A DNA stretch of 8,417 nucleotides from RUG13091 sp963619935 (GTDB taxonomy: Bacteria; Bacillota_I; Bacilli_A; RFN20; CAG-826): assembly GCA_963619935.1 (NCBI GenBank), contig CAVEYA010000048.1:1-8417 (forward strand), written 5' to 3'. The stretch's first letter is position 1; each line of letters begins with the position of its first letter. Positions 5,321 through 8,417 of the stretch are shown here, one piece after another. The notes beneath the pieces are model-generated. The model was given only the letters and a program-made list of their open reading frames with translations. It made no database searches and was not told the origin of the DNA. A program made the translations under genes and the position numbers.

Positions 5321-7776
5321 TATTTTTCTTCCTTTTTAGTCATATCAATGACTTCTTCGGAATTATTAGCATTTGCTTCTGCGGCAGCTTTTTCCGCTGC
5401 AATTCTCGCTTCTTCTGCCGCTTTTTGCGCTTCTTGTTGAGCAATTACTTGGCCAACAAATTTATCAATATTAACAAGATTTAAAACTGCATCAACAGAC
5501 GCCATTTCGAGACATTCATTAAACATTTCATAGCCTTCGTTAACGTAATCTTGTAATGGGTTCACGTTAGCATAGCTACGTAAATGAATAGCTTCTCTTA
5601 ATCTTGCCATTGCATCAATATGTTTAGTCCAGTTTTGATCAATACAGTGAAGAATTAAATCTCTTTCAATCTTGTCACACATTTCTTCTGGAAGTTTGCT
5701 TCTCTTACGCATATATCTACGTAAAATAAGTTCACCTAAATCTTGACCACAGTTTTCTACTAAGTCATCTTCATAAGCAGTTTTATTGATTGATCCTTCT
5801 GGTAAGAATCTTGGCTCTACTTGTTGTACCAGTAAATCAGCAGAAACTAAACCATTAGTAGCGTTTGCAGGAACAGATTTCTTCGCTAAGAACATACCAG
5901 TTGTGGCAAAAATATCATCAACAATATCTTTAATTGCCGCGCCTTCAATAATACGGTCACGCTTATCATAGATATTTTGTCTTTGTTTCGCTAAAACATC
6001 ATCATAATCTAATAAACTCTTACGAGTATCGAAGTTCATACCTTCAATCTTCTTTTGTGCACTAGTAACTGCGTTAGAAACCATCTTGCTTTCTAAGGCT
6101 TCATCACCAAAGTTCTTTTCAATGTAGTTACGCATCGCGTCAGCAGCGAAACGAACTAATAATGTATCATCAAAAGAAACATAGAATCTAGAGAATCCTG
6201 GATCACCTTGACGTCCACTACGACCACGTAATTGGTTATCAATACGTCTGGATTCATGTCTTTCAGTACCAAAAACACATAAACCACCTAATGCTTTCAC
6301 TTCATCATCAATCTTGATATCAGTACCACGACCTGCCATGTTTGTAGCTAAGGTAATTGCCCCTTTACGACCAGCTTGAGCGATGATTTCCGCTTCACGT
6401 GCGTGGTTCTTTGCGTTTAACATCTCATGTGGCAAACCAGCTTCAGTTAATAAATTAGAAATTTCTTCGGAAGATTCAACAGAAACAGTACCAATTAAAA
6501 TTGGTTGTCCTTTTTCATGTCTTTCTTTAACTTCCGCGATTAATGCTTTAAGTTTTGGTCCCTTATGTGCGTAGATATAATCTATCGCATCAATTCTTTG
6601 AATTGGTTTATTGGTTGGGACACAAATGACACGCATGTTGTAGATTTTTCTAAATTCTTCTTCTTCAGTTTTTGCGGTACCAGTCATACCTGCCATTTTC
6701 TTATATAAACGGAAGAAGTTTTGATAAGTAATCGTCGCCATAGTGACGGTTTCTTGTTTAATCTCAACATTTTCCTTAGCTTGTACAGCTTGGTGTAAAC
6801 CATCAGACCATTCACGACCTGGAAGTACACGACCAGTAAATTGGTCAATAATTTGGACTTGTCCTTCTTTATCAACTAAATAATCAACATCACGCATCAT
6901 AATGTAGTTAGCTTTTAAAGCATTATTGATACGGTGAACTAAATCAAAATATTCAGGATCATATAAGTTTTTAATGCCGAACATTCTTTCAGCTTTGCTG
7001 TTACCGGCTTCTGTTAAGTTAACAGTCTTTTCTTTAACATCAATGACAAAGTCTTCGTTCTTTCTTAAAGCCTTACAGAATCTATCTGCCACAGTGTATT
7101 GAGATGATGATGTTTTAACACCACCAGAAATAATTAAAGGAGTTCTTGATTCATCAATTAAAATAGAGTCGGCTTCATCGACGATACAGAAGTTAAGACC
7201 TCTTAAAACACGTCTCGCCATTGTAGTAGCCATATTATCTCTAAGATAATCGAAACCTAATTCAGAGTTTGTGGTATAGGTAATATCACATAAATAAGCT
7301 TCACGTTTTTCACTTGTGGTTTTGCTTCTGGCGTTGACGCCAACAGTTAAACCTAAGAAACGATAAATTTGTCCCATCCAGTCCGCGTCACGTTGTGATA
7401 AGTATTCGTTAACAGTAATAACATGGACACCCTTACCTGCTAAAGCGTTAAGGTAAACCGCCATTGTACAGGTTAAGGTTTTACCTTCACCAGTTTTCAT
7501 TTCGGCGACATCACCATCATTTAAAACTAAGGAACCAATAATTTGTACCTTAAATGGAAATTGATTTAATGTTCTTTTAGCGGCTTCTCTAGCAACTGCA
7601 AAGGCTTCATATTTAATATCTTCTAAAGTTTCGCCTTTAGCTAATCTTTCTTTAAATTCTGTAGTTTTTCCACGAAGTTCGTCATCGCTTAAAGCTCTTA
7701 TTTTGTCTTCATAAGCAATAACTTTGTCTGCTTCTTTGGAGTATTTTTTTAATATTCTTTTATCAAAGAATCCCAT
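5320..7776 (-). CDS. secA: SecA, preprotein translocase motor ATPase
   Basis: SecA couples ATP hydrolysis to pushing unfolded preproteins through SecYEG at the cytoplasmic membrane. The 818-residue product carries all core parts. These are an N-terminal MGFFDKRI start, Walker A MKTGEGKT at 93-100, the DEAD box at 200-203 followed by SILIDESRTPLI, and the preprotein cross-linking region at about 220-345 ending in TGRVLPGREWSDGLHQA. NBD2 follows with AGRGTDIKID (481-490) and QLRGRSGRQGDPG (515-527), then the scaffold helix with NFDTRKSLLDYDDVL, and the helical wing and two-helix finger up to about 755. The C-terminal tail (about 780-818) is Ala/Glu/Lys-rich and has no Cys-based zinc motif. The ATG at 7776 has a modest GGTG 7 nt upstream. 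The stop TAA overlaps the prfB ATG by one base. Confidence 0.97.
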   Translation of the reverse strand: MGFFDKRILKKYSKEADKVIAYEDKIRALSDDELRGKTTEFKERLAKGETLEDIKYEAFAVAREAAKRTLNQFPFKVQIIGSLVLNDGDVAEMKTGEGKTLTCTMAVYLNALAGKGVHVITVNEYLSQRDADWMGQIYRFLGLTVGVNARSKTTSEKREAYLCDITYTTNSELGFDYLRDNMATTMARRVLRGLNFCIVDEADSILIDESRTPLIISGGVKTSSSQYTVADRFCKALRKNEDFVIDVKEKTVNLTEAGNSKAERMFGIKNLYDPEYFDLVHRINNALKANYIMMRDVDYLVDKEGQVQIIDQFTGRVLPGREWSDGLHQAVQAKENVEIKQETVTMATITYQNFFRLYKKMAGMTGTAKTEEEEFRKIYNMRVICVPTNKPIQRIDAIDYIYAHKGPKLKALIAEVKERHEKGQPILIGTVSVESSEEISNLLTEAGLPHEMLNAKNHAREAEIIAQAGRKGAITLATNMAGRGTDIKIDDEVKALGGLCVFGTERHESRRIDNQLRGRSGRQGDPGFSRFYVSFDDTLLVRFAADAMRNYIEKNFGDEALESKMVSNAVTSAQKKIEGMNFDTRKSLLDYDDVLAKQRQNIYDKRDRIIEGAAIKDIVDDIFATTGMFLAKKSVPANATNGLVSADLLVQQVEPRFLPEGSINKTAYEDDLVENCGQDLGELILRRYMRKRSKLPEEMCDKIERDLILHCIDQNWTKHIDAMARLREAIHLRSYANVNPLQDYVNEGYEMFNECLEMASVDAVLNLVNIDKFVGQVIAQQEAQKAAEEARIAAEKAAAEANANNSEEVIDMTKKEEK

Positions 7777-7807
7777 AATTTTTCACCAACACACTTTTAA
7801 TGTGCCT

Positions 7808-7846
7808 TTCTTTAATTATTAAAGAATGTAAAACATTCGCTTTAAT
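7808..7846 (-). promoter_or_regulatory. secA leader with two competing hairpins
   Basis: On the minus strand the segment 7828-7818 (CATTCTTTAAT) can pair with an upstream copy: ATTAAA at 7846-7841 plus GAATGT at 7838-7833, giving a 12-bp stem with a 2-nt bulge and a 3-nt loop. It can instead pair with a downstream copy: 7826-7808 is a perfect palindrome of two 9-base arms around one base. Both folds cannot form together. No T-run follows and the GGTG before secA is not covered, so regulation is unproven. Confidence 0.4.
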
Positions 7847-7876
7847 ATACTATCATTAAGTTTAATTAACTATCAA
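7847..7876 (-). promoter_or_regulatory. Possible secA operon promoter
   Basis: TTGATA (7876-7871), five of six consensus bases, and TAGTAT (7852-7847), four of six, are 18 nt apart on the minus strand. The -35 overlaps the tandem stop TGA-TAG of comFC. A start near 7840 would give a leader of about 65 nt. It is plausible for driving secA-prfB-yitT-uvrB but weak in AT-rich DNA. Confidence 0.33.
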
Positions 7877-8417
7877 ATAGTAATTAACTTGTCTGGCTTA
7901 AAAACTGTTTTAGACATGACTAAAACTTTTATTGTTTTAGGGTTTAATTGCTTAATGATTTTGATCACTGCTTTCATTGTGGAACCAGTTGTATAAACAT
8001 CGTCGATTAATAAAATTTTTTGTTGATAGATATCTTTCTTTTCCCCAACAAAAGTGAGATATTTTTCAATTTCACTTCTCTGTTTTTTGCTATTATTGGC
8101 TTGTTTATATTTCTTCGTCTTTTTTAAGACTTTTAGCATTGGTAATTTAAGTATTTTAAATATCTCAACAACATGGTTAAATTCTCTTTTTTTATCTTCT
8201 GGTTCATAAGAAGGAATAGGAACCATTTTATAACCAAAAAAGAATAGAGATAATTCTCTTTTGTATCTCTCTAAGAAGAGACCACTAATTTCGATATCGT
8301 AACATCCTTTTAATTGATACAAAAGGGATTGAATTTGTTGATTATAATCATATATTGAATAAGCATCTATTTCATTAATTTTAAAATGGGTAAAATGAGG
8401 ATGAATTTCATTAAAAC
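7873..8417 (-). CDS. comFC: ComFC-type phosphoribosyltransferase, 5' end cut by the window edge
   Basis: About 180 C-terminal codons are visible and the frame stays open to the edge, so the true start lies outside. A TTG at 8322 is not the start, since family-like sequence continues upstream of it. The phosphoribosyltransferase signature LLIDDVYTTGST (about visible residues 135-146) is the PRPP-binding loop. Other ComFC-like marks are LLYQLKGCYD near the visible start, VPIPSY and REFNHV (equivalent to the usual VPVP and RGFNQ), and a KTKKYKQANNSKKQR stretch in place of the R-K-T-x-Q-x-L-x-R region. In Bacilli ComFC acts in natural transformation, probably in DNA processing at the inner side of the membrane; wider roles of the family are unclear. 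The N-terminal zinc ribbon expected for ComFC cannot be checked. It ends in tandem stops TGA-TAG. The next gene is secA, without an intervening hpf. Confidence 0.85.
   Translation of the reverse strand, partial: FNEIHPHFTHFKINEIDAYSIYDYNQQIQSLLYQLKGCYDIEISGLFLERYKRELSLFFFGYKMVPIPSYEPEDKKREFNHVVEIFKILKLPMLKVLKKTKKYKQANNSKKQRSEIEKYLTFVGEKKDIYQQKILLIDDVYTTGSTMKAVIKIIKQLNPKTIKVLVMSKTVFKPDKLITI

Noticed and set aside
6684..6875. Minus-strand short frame inside secA
   Set aside because: It lies in another frame of secA, is rich in Lys and Leu by chance, and has no ribosome binding site or homology that I recognise.
7873..7875. TGA read as Trp (code 4) as in Mycoplasma
   Set aside because: prfB is present with a UGA-sensing frameshift, and Trp residues that I checked use TGG, so TGA is a stop.
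8320..8322. TTG as the start of a short 149-residue phosphoribosyltransferase
   Set aside because: The frame continues open for 31 more codons to the edge with ComFC-like sequence, so the gene is cut by the window and not short.

Overview
The window is an AT-rich chromosomal segment from a low-GC Gram-positive lineage (Bacillota, or a close relative that keeps the standard genetic code). Evidence: secA is directly followed by prfB, beside a comFC-like gene and a YitT/YvjA-type membrane protein gene, a neighbourhood known from Bacilli. RF2 is present with a UGA-dependent frameshift and comFC ends in TGA, so TGA is a stop here; this argues against Mycoplasma/Spiroplasma-type code 4. I cannot name the species. 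All supported genes lie on the minus strand, so transcription runs from high to low coordinates.

Layout in transcription order: a 5'-truncated comFC-type phosphoribosyltransferase gene (8417-7873); a leader of about 96 nt with competing inverted repeats and a possible promoter; then a tightly packed block of secA (7776-5320), prfB (5320-4216, through a programmed +1 frameshift), a YitT-family membrane protein gene (4223-3234) and uvrB (3250-1265). These four genes overlap by 1, 8 and 17 nt, which suggests one operon with translational coupling. After a 79-nt gap containing a 17-bp palindrome comes secG (1185-895), then a good rho-independent terminator (809-840). A 283-nt intergenic region rich in inverted and tandem repeats precedes a TetR-family regulator gene (611-93), which ends at another clear terminator (44-74).

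How the genes relate: SecA (motor ATPase) and SecG (accessory channel subunit) are both parts of general protein secretion. RF2 ends translation at UGA and UAA and senses its own level through the frameshift. UvrB is the damage-verification helicase of nucleotide excision repair, and uvrA is not in this window. YitT is a membrane protein of unknown substrate. The TetR target is unknown; autoregulation is a guess.

This is mainly a housekeeping region, and I found no new multi-gene system. The items most worth a second look are a bulged hairpin sitting exactly on the prfB frameshift site, where the usual Shine-Dalgarno stimulator looks degenerate; the 32-bp-period imperfect tandem repeat upstream of tetR; the competing hairpins ahead of secA; and the conflict between a perfect -10 box and the ribosome binding site of tetR.
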